A stretch of DNA of 64,000 nt from Terriglobia bacterium. GTDB lineage: Bacteria; Acidobacteriota; Terriglobia; Bryobacterales; UBA6623. The stretch's first letter is position 1. Each line of letters starts with the position of its first letter. The stretch spans positions 110,812-174,811 of the forward strand of contig VXMF01000012.1 of the NCBI GenBank assembly GCA_009841225.1, in the 5' to 3' direction. A program made the position numbers and the translations under genes. A model generated the notes under the pieces. It was not told the DNA's origin and made no database searches. It saw only the letters and a list, made by a program, of their open reading frames with translations. Below, one piece after another: positions 46,017 through 56,200 of this stretch.

Positions 46017-47552
46017 ATGGATTCGTTGTCGGACGAACCCAAGCGTGCGCGAAATCCGACCGGCCGAGTGTATCTGGTGGGTGCCGGGCCGGGCGATCCG
46101 GACCTGCTCACGCTTCGCGCCGACGAACTTCTGCGGGCAGCCGACCTAGTCCTCTACGACAATCTCGCTTCGCCCGAGGTGCTTGAACACGCCTCGCCGT
46201 CGGCGCAGCGCCGCTACGTGGGCAAGAAGCGCGCCGAGCACGCCTGTACCCAAGCCGAGATCAACGGCTTGATGGTCGCTGCCGCTCGCGACGGCAAGGT
46301 CGTGGTTCGGCTCAAGGGCGGCGATCCATATGTGTTCGGCCGGGGCGGGGAAGAGGCCCTCGGCCTTGCACGTGCCGGGGTTCCGTTCGAAGTTGTTCCC
46401 GGAGTCTCTTCTGCGCTCGGAGCGGCGGCCTACGCCGGCATGCCGCTGACGCATCGGGACCACACGCAGGCTGTCACGCTGGTGACCGGGCACGACGTCG
46501 ACCAGATCGATTGGTCATCTCTGGCTGGTCGGCAGACGCTGGTGGTCTTCATGGGCCTTACGTCCATGCCAGCCATCGCCAAGCGGCTGATCGGTGGCGG
46601 GATGCCTCCGGACACTCCGGCTGCGGCGATCCGCTGGGTAACGCGCGGAGACCAGAGGGTGGTGACGGCCCCGATCGCCGACCTGCCGATGGCGATCCAG
46701 CGGGAGGGCTTGCGCCCGCCCGCACTCGTGGTCATTGGCGACATCGTTGGCCTGCGCGAAGAAATCGACTGGTTCGACAAACTGCCGCTCCGGGGCCAGT
46801 CGGTGGTCGTCACCAGAGCTGCCTCGCAGGCTGCGTCTTTCTGCGGCGTCTTGCGCCGGCTAGGGGCCCGGGTGATTCCGATTCCTGCGATCGCCTTCGA
46901 GCCACCTTCGAGCTGGGATCCCGCCGACGCTGCAATCGAGGGGCTAGCACGCTACGACTGGGCGATCTTCACCAGCGTCAATGGCGTCAATCACTTCTTG
47001 GAGCGCCTGGACGCGAGCGCGCGCGATCTCCGCCACTTGCCGCAGAAGATCGCCGCAATCGGCTCGTCCACGGCCGACCGGTTGCGGGAGTTGCATCTCA
47101 AGGTTGAGCTCGTCCCGGACCAATTCGTGGCGGAAGCCTTGGCGGATGCGTTTCTCGGACTCGACATGCGCGGCAGCCGCGTGCTCCTGCCGCGAGCCGA
47201 GGAGGCGCGCAGCCTGCTGCCCGAACAGTTAGCCGAGATGGGGGCGGAGATCGACGTGGTTCCCGTGTACCGCACGGTTGTGCCCGCAGCGTCGCGCCAA
47301 TTGGCCGAGCGCGCCTGGTCAGTCGATCCGGTGCCGGACTGGGTCACGCTGACAAGCTCTTCGACGGCTCGAATGCTGGCGCAGATGGTGCCGCTAGATC
47401 GCCTGGAACGTTCCAAGCTGGCCTCCATCGGGCCGGTCACATCGGCTACTGTCCGGGAACTCGGCCTGCCGATCGCCGTCGAGGCGCCACGATTCACAAC
47501 CGACGGTCTGGCCGAGGCGCTGTGCATCGCTGTCGCAGGCGCGTTACGGTGA
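46017..47552 (+). CDS. cobA-hemD: CobA-HemD fusion: uroporphyrinogen-III C-methyltransferase / synthase
   Basis: 511 residues. The N-terminal half is SUMT: VYLVGAGPGDPDLLTLRADE, LKGGDPYVFGRGGEEALGLA, VTLVTGHDVDQIDW and PAAAIRWVTRGDQRVVTAPI. From about residue 260 the HemD domain begins: LRGQSVVVTRAASQAASFCG, YDWAIFTSVNGVNHFLERLD, IAAIGSSTADRLRE and VTLTSSSTARMLAQMVPLD. The two activities make uroporphyrinogen III and methylate it to precorrin-2, the branch point to siroheme and cobalamin. Fused enzymes of this type are known. A B12-dependent MetH lies 0.85 kb downstream. Confidence 0.95.
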   Translation: MDSLSDEPKRARNPTGRVYLVGAGPGDPDLLTLRADELLRAADLVLYDNLASPEVLEHASPSAQRRYVGKKRAEHACTQAEINGLMVAAARDGKVVVRLKGGDPYVFGRGGEEALGLARAGVPFEVVPGVSSALGAAAYAGMPLTHRDHTQAVTLVTGHDVDQIDWSSLAGRQTLVVFMGLTSMPAIAKRLIGGGMPPDTPAAAIRWVTRGDQRVVTAPIADLPMAIQREGLRPPALVVIGDIVGLREEIDWFDKLPLRGQSVVVTRAASQAASFCGVLRRLGARVIPIPAIAFEPPSSWDPADAAIEGLARYDWAIFTSVNGVNHFLERLDASARDLRHLPQKIAAIGSSTADRLRELHLKVELVPDQFVAEALADAFLGLDMRGSRVLLPRAEEARSLLPEQLAEMGAEIDVVPVYRTVVPAASRQLAERAWSVDPVPDWVTLTSSSTARMLAQMVPLDRLERSKLASIGPVTSATVRELGLPIAVEAPRFTTDGLAEALCIAVAGALR

Positions 47553-47570
47553 TACTATGCGTAGGTCGCC

Positions 47571-48098
47571 ATGAGGTACGTCCAGGCAGGCGAGCAACAG
47601 CTGGTGGTGCTCGAGCCGGAACACGACACGCTCCGGCAGCTCGTGCAGCAGGCCGGCTTCACCGCCAACATCACCAAGGAGGCGCGTCGCGTGACGATCG
47701 AAGTCAGCGCCATCGAGCCGTCAGGCCCGCTGCTGTTGTTCGATGCCGGCGACCCCGCCAATCTTGGATGGTTCTCGCGCTGCCAGTTCTACGTCGATTC
47801 CTTATCGGGCGTAGTCTTGCAGACGCCGTTGGTCGTTTCCAATTGCCACAGCGGCAACGAGGTCGACCGCGAGCGCTTGCGCATTTCGATGGCCACCGAA
47901 GTCCCGGCCGGGTTCAGGCTGGCCGGCAAGAAGAGCCTGAGCGAGCAGGTGGTCTATGCGCTGCTGTTCAACCTGCTGACAGCCCTGCGGGACACGGGCG
48001 TTGCGCTTTGCGGAAACGCCGGCCTGCAGCCGCTCGCGGGCGCTGCCCGCCGCGCGCGGCGGGCGAAGGATCGGGTCACTAGGGCCACCAAGCACTGA
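47571..48098 (+). CDS. conserved-looking protein of unknown function
   Basis: 175 residues, 18 bases after the CobA-HemD stop, with a TACTAT box 12 bases before the ATG. It begins MRYVQAGEQQLVVLEPEHDT and has beta-rich segments (RVTIEVSAIEPSGPLLLFDA, GVVLQTPLVVSNCHSGNEVD), then a helix (SLSEQVVYALLFNLLTALRD) and a basic C-terminal tail. No signal peptide, no family recognised. The last 20 bases overlap the sulfatase remnant on the minus strand. Could be a small regulatory or tetrapyrrole-associated protein; no evidence for either. Confidence 0.65.
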   Translation: MRYVQAGEQQLVVLEPEHDTLRQLVQQAGFTANITKEARRVTIEVSAIEPSGPLLLFDAGDPANLGWFSRCQFYVDSLSGVVLQTPLVVSNCHSGNEVDRERLRISMATEVPAGFRLAGKKSLSEQVVYALLFNLLTALRDTGVALCGNAGLQPLAGAARRARRAKDRVTRATKH

Positions 48099-48255
48099 GC
48101 TGCTGCTCGAGCGTTCTGCGGATTTCGGCGTGTTCGCTCGAGCCGGCTAGGTTTGCTCGCTCGCGCGGGCGGGCATCGGCCAGCCGGTACAGCTCTGGCG
48201 GTTCGGTTTCGTTCTGGAGGTGGAACCGGCGGACACCGGCAGGGATTGGACGAAT
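48079..48255 (-). pseudogene. C-terminal remnant of a sulfatase
   Basis: Fifty-nine codons between an in-frame TAG (48258-48256) and a TAG at 48081-48079 read RRFHLQNETEPPELYRLADA, RPRERANLAGSSEHAEI and RRTLEQQLSAWW. ELYRLADxRxERxNLA followed by a charged helix is the standard tail of type I sulfatases, seen also in the three intact copies here. No start codon, no catalytic domain and no upstream homologous sequence remain. It lies between an unknown gene and metH. Confidence 0.65.
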
Positions 48256-48397
48256 CTACGGCGGCTAATGCTCGTGGCGGGGCCAGTATGCCAAATTGCG
48301 AAGCGCCCTCTTGACCGCCGCCGACAGGGCGGGCCTAGTGAGGCTCTCGCATAATGGAACTTGGGGCGGAGCAGCACGTAGCTTCCGCACCTGCGCA

Positions 48398-51300
48398 ATG
48401 CAGTCCCGCTTTGATCGCATACGCCTGCTCAACGAGTGCTTGGCAGAGCGCATCCTCGTGCTTGACGGGGCGATGGGCACCCAGCTTCAGGAAGCGAAGC
48501 TCACAGCCGACGACTTTGGCGGTACCGCCCTAGAAGGCTGCAACGAGAACCTCGTGCTCACCCGGCCTGACGTGGTGCGCAAGATCCACCGCGACTATTT
48601 CGACGCCGGCGCGGACATCGTCGAGACCAACACGTTCGGTGCGATGGATATCGTGCTTGCCGAGTACGGGCTCCAGGACCAGGTTGCTCGCATCAATGCA
48701 GAGGCCGGCCGCTTGGCTCGGGAAGCGGCCGATGCCTGCTCCACAAGCGGCAAGCCGCGCTTTGTTGCCGGTGCCATGGGTCCCTCGACCAAGTCGATCA
48801 CTGTCACTGGCGGGGTGACGTTTGCGGAACTCGTGTCTGCCTACCGGGACCAGTCCTTCGCGCTGGCCGAATACGCGGACCTGCTGATCCTCGAGACCTG
48901 CCAAGACACACGCAACGTCAAGGCCGCGCTGATCGGCATCGGACAGGCGTTGCGCCAGTACGGCCTGCGACTCCCGGTGATCGTCTCGGGCACCATCGAG
49001 CCCATGGGCTCGATGCTGGCCGGGCAGAGCGCCGAGGCCCTGGTCGTGTCGCTGGAGTATGCGGAGTTGCTCGGCATCGGGCTCAACTGCGCCACGGGTC
49101 CGGAATACATGACGGACCACATTCGAACGATCCACGAGACTGCGACTTCGCTCGTGTTGTGCTACCCCAACGCGGGCCTGCCCGACGAGGACGGACTGTA
49201 CGGCGAGACGCCCGATTCGCTGGCTTCAGTGTTGGACCGCTTCGCGCGGAACGGATGGCTGAACATCGTCGGCGGCTGCTGCGGCACGACTCCAGCGCAT
49301 ATCCGCTCGATCGCGCAGATGGCACAAGGACATGCCCCGCGCCGCCACAGGCCAGCCCTGAGCACGAAGTTCACCGGCATTGACGTGGTGGAAGTGTGCG
49401 AGGACAACCGCCCCGTGCTGGTGGGCGAGCGAACCAACATCGTAGGATCGCGCCGCTTCAAGCGGCTCATATCCGAAGAGCGTTTCGAACAGGCCTCCGA
49501 GATCGCTCGCGCCCAAGTGCGCGGCGGTGCCCACATCATTGATGTCAATCTCGAGAATCCCGACCGCGACGAGCTTTCTGACATCGATTCCTTCTACGGG
49601 CTGCTGATCAAGAAGATCAAGGCTCCGATCATGATCGACAGCACCAATCCGGCCGCGGTGGAACGCGCCCTGACGTATTGCCAAGGCAAGGCGATCGTGA
49701 ACTCGATCAACTTCGAGAACGGGGAGGAGCGCTTCGATCAGGTCGCGCCCCTGCTTCGCCGCTACGGTGCTGGCGTGGTCGTCGGCACGATCGACGAGGA
49801 TCGCGAGCAGGCCCAGGCGATCACCCGCGAGCGGAAGCTGGCCATCGCCGAGCGCGCCCACCGCCTGCTCACCGGGAAATGGCAGCTCGCCGAAGAGGAT
49901 CTGGTATTCGACCCGCTGGTGTTTCCGTGCGGCACGGGCGATACCAGCTACATCGGCAGCGCCGTGGAGACCATCGAGTCTTTGCGGCTGATCAAGTCCA
50001 AGCTGCCCCGCGCGAAGACGCTGCTCGGAGTGAGCAACGTCAGCTTCGGCCTGCCTCCGGCGGCCCGCGAAGTGGTCAACGCCGTGTTCCTGCACCATGC
50101 CACGAAGGCCGGGCTAGACCTGGCGATCGTGAACACGGAGAAGCTGCGCCGCTTTGCCTCGATCACCCCAGAGGAACTGCGGCTGGCCGATGGGCTGTTG
50201 CGCAACCTCCCGTGCGATGGCGTTGAGGCGCCGCAGGATCACCGGCTTCAATCTCCGGAGCAAAAGGCGGCCCTGAACCAGATCCACATCGCGAAGGTCA
50301 CGGAGCACTTCCGCGGGACCGTCCAGAATCGCGGGCCGAAAGTGCGGGACCTTCCGCTGGACGAGCGGCTTGCGAGGTACATCGTGGAAGGCACCAAGGA
50401 AGGGCTGTTCTCAGACCTCGACCAAAAGCTCGCCGACAACGTGGCCCCCCTCGAAATCGTCAACGGACCGCTCATGGAAGGCATGAAGCGAGTGGGTCGG
50501 CTCTTCAACAACAATGAGCTGATTGTGGCCGAAGTGCTGCAGTCCGCGGAAGCGATGAAGGCGGCGGTGGACCACCTTGAGCCGCACATGGAGAAGACCG
50601 CCGATGCTAACAAGGGCAAGATCGTACTGGCAACCGTCAAGGGCGATGTCCACGACATCGGCAAGAACTTGGTCGACATCATCTTCTCCAACAACGGCTA
50701 TACCGTGCTGAACCTCGGCATCAAGGTGCCGCCGGAAGAACTGATCAAGGCGTGTCGGGAGCACCAGCCCGACGCGATCGGCCTGTCCGGACTGCTGGTC
50801 AAGAGCGCCCAGCAGATGGTGGTCACAGCCCAAGATCTGCGATCGGCCGGCGTGTGCGTTCCGCTGTTGGTGGGCGGTGCCGCGCTGAGCGCGAACTTCA
50901 CGCGCAAGCGGATCGCCCCTTCCTACGGGGACCTGACGTGCTATGCCAAGGACGCCATGAGCGGCCTCGACTTGTTAGACCGAGCGCTGGACCCGGCCGC
51001 GAGACCCGACCTTGAGGCCGAGCACGCCCCAGTCCGTGACGACGCCCGCCGTGATCGGCGAGAGACCTCGTCCCCAGAGGCCGTGCGCAGCTCGCGGGTG
51101 CGCGCGGACGTGCCGCCTCTGAAGTGTCCCTACGGCGCGCGCAGGTGCGAGGACATTCCCCATCTCCATGAGCTGTGGCAATACATCAATCCCGCCATGC
51201 TCTATTCGCGGCACCTTGGGTTCAAAGGCAACTTCAAGCGGGCGCTGGCCGACCGTGACGAGAAGGCGCTGGCGCTGCACACGGCAGTGGAGGACACCAA

Positions 51301-51904
51301 GGCCGAGGCCGAGCACTACATGAAGGCACGGGCCATCTGGCGTTTCTTGGACGCGCAGTCCCACGGAAACTCGATCCGGCTGTTCGAGCCTAACAGCGAC
51401 GTGCTCCTGCACGAATTCTCTTTCCCGCGCCAGCGTCGGGCCGACGGCCTGAGCCTCGCGGACTTCATCGCCGGCCCCAACGGCTACCGGGATTCCGTGG
51501 CCCTGTTTTGCGTGACGGCGGGAGAGGGCATCCGCCATCGGTCGGAGATCTACCGCGCCCGCGGGGAGTATTTCCGATCGCACGCGATTCAGTCATTGGC
51601 CATCGAGACGGCCGAGGCCTGTGCGGAATGGGTCCATCGGCGGATCCGCGAGGATTGGGGTTTCGCCGACCCGGCCGAGATGACCATGGAGGACCGGTTT
51701 CGCTCGAAGTATCGCGGCCGGCGCTACAGTTTCGGCTATCCGGCCTGTCCGAGCCTAGAAGACCAGCGCGGGCTCTTTAAGCTGCTCGATCCGTCCGAGA
51801 TCGGCGTGACATTGACCGATGGCGACATGATGGATCCCGAGGCCAGCGTCAGCGCAGTGGTGTTCCAGCACCCTGATTGCATCTACTTCGATGTGAACTC
51901 CTAG
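48398..51904 (+). CDS. metH: cobalamin-dependent methionine synthase (MetH)
   Basis: 1168 residues from ATG 48398 (MQSRFDRIRLLNECLAERIL); the frame stays open 34 codons further upstream without conservation. Four modules are visible. The homocysteine domain has VLDGAMGTQLQ, GLNCATGP and GGCCGTTPAH with the zinc cysteines. The folate domain has ERTNIVGSRRFKRL and IMIDSTNPAAVERAL. The cobalamin domain has VKGDVHDIGKNLVDIIFSNN, with the axial His of DVHDIGKN. The activation domain has EYFRSHAIQSLAIETAEACA and RRYSFGYPACPSLEDQ. It makes methionine and tetrahydrofolate. Together with CobA-HemD it points to corrinoid use. An SAM- or B12-type riboswitch could not be found upstream. Confidence 0.97.
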   Translation: MQSRFDRIRLLNECLAERILVLDGAMGTQLQEAKLTADDFGGTALEGCNENLVLTRPDVVRKIHRDYFDAGADIVETNTFGAMDIVLAEYGLQDQVARINAEAGRLAREAADACSTSGKPRFVAGAMGPSTKSITVTGGVTFAELVSAYRDQSFALAEYADLLILETCQDTRNVKAALIGIGQALRQYGLRLPVIVSGTIEPMGSMLAGQSAEALVVSLEYAELLGIGLNCATGPEYMTDHIRTIHETATSLVLCYPNAGLPDEDGLYGETPDSLASVLDRFARNGWLNIVGGCCGTTPAHIRSIAQMAQGHAPRRHRPALSTKFTGIDVVEVCEDNRPVLVGERTNIVGSRRFKRLISEERFEQASEIARAQVRGGAHIIDVNLENPDRDELSDIDSFYGLLIKKIKAPIMIDSTNPAAVERALTYCQGKAIVNSINFENGEERFDQVAPLLRRYGAGVVVGTIDEDREQAQAITRERKLAIAERAHRLLTGKWQLAEEDLVFDPLVFPCGTGDTSYIGSAVETIESLRLIKSKLPRAKTLLGVSNVSFGLPPAAREVVNAVFLHHATKAGLDLAIVNTEKLRRFASITPEELRLADGLLRNLPCDGVEAPQDHRLQSPEQKAALNQIHIAKVTEHFRGTVQNRGPKVRDLPLDERLARYIVEGTKEGLFSDLDQKLADNVAPLEIVNGPLMEGMKRVGRLFNNNELIVAEVLQSAEAMKAAVDHLEPHMEKTADANKGKIVLATVKGDVHDIGKNLVDIIFSNNGYTVLNLGIKVPPEELIKACREHQPDAIGLSGLLVKSAQQMVVTAQDLRSAGVCVPLLVGGAALSANFTRKRIAPSYGDLTCYAKDAMSGLDLLDRALDPAARPDLEAEHAPVRDDARRDRRETSSPEAVRSSRVRADVPPLKCPYGARRCEDIPHLHELWQYINPAMLYSRHLGFKGNFKRALADRDEKALALHTAVEDTKAEAEHYMKARAIWRFLDAQSHGNSIRLFEPNSDVLLHEFSFPRQRRADGLSLADFIAGPNGYRDSVALFCVTAGEGIRHRSEIYRARGEYFRSHAIQSLAIETAEACAEWVHRRIREDWGFADPAEMTMEDRFRSKYRGRRYSFGYPACPSLEDQRGLFKLLDPSEIGVTLTDGDMMDPEASVSAVVFQHPDCIYFDVNS

Positions 51905-51932
51905 CCCGGGCCGGTACCCTTGGCCGGACTGA

Positions 51933-53108
51933 TCAGGGCGCTGGCGGACTCCAGATCGTGGCGCCGATGTAGCGTTCCGGCCCGCTTGCTTCATCGGTGA
52001 AGTAGTACACCGACACGACCTTGCCATCAGGCCGCTGGATCGAGCGCACGTACCCGATGTCGCGGCTGGCACCGTCGTCGCGCAGCGTGATGTCGCCGCT
52101 CCAAGTCCTGCCGCTATCGCTCGAGAGTCGCGCCCGGATGCTGTAGGGCTCTGCCCGGTAGCCGTAGACCAGGCAGATGCGGCCGTCCTGCAGCTGGATC
52201 ATCGAGGGGGGATTGCCGACGCCGGTGTCGGGGACGGCTTCGCCGAGGTATTCCCAGTTCGCGCCGTCATCGGCGGAGAGATACGTGCCGATCCATCGCC
52301 TCGCGTCATCGCGCATGCGCACCGTGACCAATATCTCGGCGTCGGAGAGCCGCACCGAGGCCGGCATGATCGAGAAGCCCGCTTCCGGCTCGGGTCCGAT
52401 CCAGCCCAGCAGGTTCCATGTCGCGCCGCCGTCCGCGGTCCGCACGCACAGCGGCCGCCCCTCCTTGCCGTTGGACTTGGCGGCGGTGATGAACAGGGTG
52501 CACTGGTTCTTGCTGTCGACGATGTAGTCGGTGCGCGGCGCGATGCCGGGCGAGTCGAAGGCAGGCAGCCGGAACGGCGCGTCCCAGCTGCGTCCGCGGT
52601 CGTAGGAGTGAAAGATGCGCCCCACACCCGCATGGATGCTGTTGGTGCGGACCGTCAGGGCGAAGTCCGGGTGCGTGAAGTCGATTCCGCCCTCGCTTTC
52701 ACGGAGTTCGGGGATCGTGACACCCGGTCGCGTGACGCCGTGCAAGTACCCGCCTTCGGTCAGCAGGTGGCCTTTGGCGCCCGGATCCTCGAGCGTCCAG
52801 GTCTCTCCGCCATCCATGCTGCGAGCCAACATGGGAATCTCGGGCATCTCGCGGTCAATGTGGTGGCTGTCGCCGAGGTCCTTGTACCAACCCTTGCCGA
52901 AACCGACAAGGATCTCGTCTCCCCAGCTCCAGATGCCATGATTAGCAGGCCAGCCGCCGAACATGCCCTGCTCGAAGTAGACCCTGACGTGGCGAGCCTC
53001 CGCCACGCTGGGCGGGTCCGCCGCCGCCGAATCTGATTCCGGCGGCGCAGAGCAAGCCACCAGGGCAAGCGCGGCAAGCAGCGAGATCGCGGCAGTGCGT
53101 TGGATCAC
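51933..53108 (-). CDS. sialidase/BNR-repeat lipoprotein
   Basis: 391 residues from GTG 53108, with AAGGAG six bases upstream and a lipoprotein signal (AISLLAALALVAC). The propeller shows Asp-box repeats SMDGGETWTLEDP, SYDRGRSWDAPFR, TADGGATWNLLGW, SADDGANWEYLGE and SSDSGRTWSGDIT, five in order. Such six-bladed sialidase-like folds hydrolyse or bind glycan residues. An arginine triad typical of sialidases is not clearly located, so glycosidase specificity is open. Placed divergently from a tricorn-like protease gene. Confidence 0.87.
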   Translation of the reverse strand: MIQRTAAISLLAALALVACSAPPESDSAAADPPSVAEARHVRVYFEQGMFGGWPANHGIWSWGDEILVGFGKGWYKDLGDSHHIDREMPEIPMLARSMDGGETWTLEDPGAKGHLLTEGGYLHGVTRPGVTIPELRESEGGIDFTHPDFALTVRTNSIHAGVGRIFHSYDRGRSWDAPFRLPAFDSPGIAPRTDYIVDSKNQCTLFITAAKSNGKEGRPLCVRTADGGATWNLLGWIGPEPEAGFSIMPASVRLSDAEILVTVRMRDDARRWIGTYLSADDGANWEYLGEAVPDTGVGNPPSMIQLQDGRICLVYGYRAEPYSIRARLSSDSGRTWSGDITLRDDGASRDIGYVRSIQRPDGKVVSVYYFTDEASGPERYIGATIWSPPAP

Positions 53109-53225
53109 CCGATTCTCCTTGATCGGCGGCGGGCACGTCTCGCGCCGACGGTACCCTCGCGGGCATTCGCTAGTGTATCCCACTGCTTCCGCGCCGTACT
53201 TTGAGAAGAGCCGCGGACCGGCTGC

Positions 53226-53231
53226 TAAAAT
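53226..53231 (+). promoter_or_regulatory. -10 box 8 bases before the tricorn-like start
   Basis: TAAAAT at 53226-53231 is followed by 8 bases and the ATG at 53240. TTGAGA lies 19 bases before it, a slightly long spacing. No ribosome binding site fits between the box and the ATG. Candidate leaderless promoter. Confidence 0.5.
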
Positions 53232-53239
53232 CCCCGTAA

Positions 53240-56200
53240 ATGACCCTGCGATTGTTGCCGCTTGCGGCGCTGCTGGCGGCGAGCCTTTCGGCTCAGACCA
53301 AACTTCTCCGATATCCCGACATCCACGGCGATCGCGTCGCGTTCGTATACGCTGGCGACCTGTGGACCGCGTCAAGCCAAGGAGGCCGGGCTGTCCGGCT
53401 GACCGCCCATCCGGGCCTCGAGTTGTTTCCGAAGTTCTCGCCGGACGGCAAGTGGATCGCGTTTACCGGGCAGTATGACGGTGACGAGCAGGTCTACGCG
53501 GTCCCGGCTGACGGCGGCGAACCGCGGCAGCTGACGTACTACCCCGCTCGCGGCCCGCTGGCGCCGCGCTGGGGCTATGACCACCATGTGTACGGCTGGA
53601 CCCCCGACGGAACCGCTGTGCTGTTCCGCTCGACCCGCGAGTATTGGGGGGCCAAGGACGGCCGGCTCTATACGGTGCCGCTGGAGGGCGGGCTGCCGTC
53701 TGCCTTGGCGATGCCGGTATCAGGCGCGGGGGATATCTCCCAGGACGGCAAGCGCGTGGCGTACGCTCCGCTGTTCCGGGACTTCCGCGCTTGGAAGCGC
53801 TACCAGGGCGGCTGGGCCCAAGACCTCTACATCTTCGACTTGGACAGCGGCACGGCTGAGCAGATCACCGACCATGTCCGCAGCGAGCGCGACCCGATGT
53901 GGATCGGCGGTGACGTGTACTTCGCCTCCGACAGCGATGGCACGCTCAATCTGTACCGCTATTCCACGAAAACTAAGCGGACGCGGCAGCTCACTCGCGA
54001 AAAGGTCTGGGACGTGCGCTGGCCGTCCAGCGACTCGAGCGGCCGCATTGTCTACGAGCTCAACGGAGAGCTTCGCGTCTACGACACCAAGGCCGGCAAG
54101 TCCCGAGCGATCTCGGTCAGCGTTCCGAGCGATGGCGTCGCGAGGCGGCCGAGACGTGTCTCAGCCGCCGACAACATCGAGGACTATTCGCTGAGCCCGA
54201 AAGGCAAGCGTGCGGTCTTCAGCGCGCGCGGCGACATCTTCACGGTCCCAGCCGAAAAGGGCCCAACCCGGAACCTTACCAAGTCGTCCGATGCGCATGA
54301 TCGCTCGCCGAGTTGGTCGCCGGATGGCAAGCGAATCGCGTTTGTGTCGGACATGTCAGGTGAGCAGCAGGTCCATGTCATCGACCACATGGGCGGCAGC
54401 CCGGAGCAGCTGACGGAGAGGACGAGTGGCCGGCTGTACCGCCTGGTTTGGTCTCCGGACTCCAAGCGGATCGTGTTCTCCGACCAGCTGGGCAGGGTGT
54501 ACGTGCTCGACGTGGCGACCCAACAGGTGAAGGAAATTGCGGACGAGCCGCGTGGAAGGATCACCGACTACGAGTGGTCGCCGCGCGGGGGTTACCTGGC
54601 GTTCACTGTCAGCGTGGCTTCCCGTGTCAACTCGATCTTCATTTGGGACGCCGCTGACGACAAGCTGCACCAGGTCGGAGGCGCGATGTTCGAGGAGTTC
54701 CTCCCCGTCTGGGGGAAGAAGGGCGATTTCCTGTACTTTCTCAGTGACCGCGAGTTTTCGCCGCTGATCTCGACCACGGAGTGGAACTTCGCGACGAACC
54801 GCCAGACCGGAATCTTCGCCCTCGCCTTGCGCAAGGATGTGCCGCATCCGTTCCCGCCCCAGAGCGATGAGGCGGAGCTCGCCGAAGAAGAAACCAACAC
54901 TGAAGGCGACGAGTCCGGCGAGAGCGCCGAGGGGGAATCCGCCGCTGCCGACAAGGATGGCGATGAGCCGGAAGAAGGGCCCATCCAGATTGACTTCGAC
55001 GGACTCGGCGACCGTGTCGCCCGCCTGCCGCTGCCTGCGGACAACTATCGTGGCTTGGCGGCTGTTGAAGGGTCCTTGCTCGTGTTGCAGAGCGGGCCGT
55101 TCTACTACGGCCGGAATTCGGGCGTCGAGGCGAAGGTCAGGATTTTCGATCTGGAAAAGCGCGAGTTCAAGACGGTCACCGAGGCAGGCAGCTTTGCGCT
55201 CTCGGCCGACGGCAAGAAGCTCTTGGTCCGCAAGGGAGGGAGCTTCAGGCTGGTGGACGCCAAGCCCGACGCCAAGGATGCCAAGGCCGTCTCTACTAGC
55301 GGGATGGATCTCGATTTGGTGCCGAGTGACGAGTGGACCACCATCTTCAACGAGGTCTGGCGCAGATATCGGGACTTTTTCTATGTCGAGAACATGCACG
55401 GCTACGATTGGCAGGCTTTGCGCGAGCAGTATCTGCCGTGGCTCGCGCATGTCAAGCACCGCTCGGACCTCAACTATGTGATCGGCGAGATGATCGCCGA
55501 ACTGAACGTCGGGCATGCCTACATTTCCGGCGGGGACTACGAGACTCCGGACCGCCCGAGAGTCGCGTTGCCAGGGGCGGAATTCAAACTGGACCCGGCC
55601 AGCGGCCGCTACCGGATCGCCCGGATCTTGCGCGGCCACAACGAGGAAGACGAGTACCGTGCCCCGCTGACCGAGATCGGGGTGGATGCCCGGATCGGGG
55701 ACTACGTGCTCGCCATTGATGGCGACGAGTTGCTGGCCGGCACGAATCCGTACCGCTTGCTACGCCACAAGGCGTCAAGGCCGGTGGAGCTGACGCTGAA
55801 CGACACGCCCAGCTCGACCGGTGCGCGCAAGGTGTCGTACCGCCCCATCACGGACGAGTCCAATCTGCGCTACTTGGGCTGGGTGGAGGCTAACCGCAAG
55901 CAGGTCTCGGATGCCACCGACGGCAAGGTCGGCTACTTGCACGTGCCCGACATGAGCTCGCACGGCATCAGCGAGTTCATCAAGTGGTACTATCCGCAGC
56001 TCCGCAAGCAGGGCTTGATCGTGGACGTGCGCGGCAACGGGGGCGGAAACGTGTCGCAGATGCTGATCGAGCGGCTCCGCCGCGAACTGCTCGGCACGCG
56101 GTTTTCCCGGACGATCGACGACTTCCGCACGTATCCGGGCGAGGTGTTCCTCGGGCACCTGGTTTGCCTGGTGAGCGAGAATTCCGCTTCCGATGGCGAC

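Noticed and set aside
48300..48397. SAM, SAH or cobalamin riboswitch ahead of metH
   Set aside because: The leader is too short and none of the conserved core sequences could be aligned by eye.
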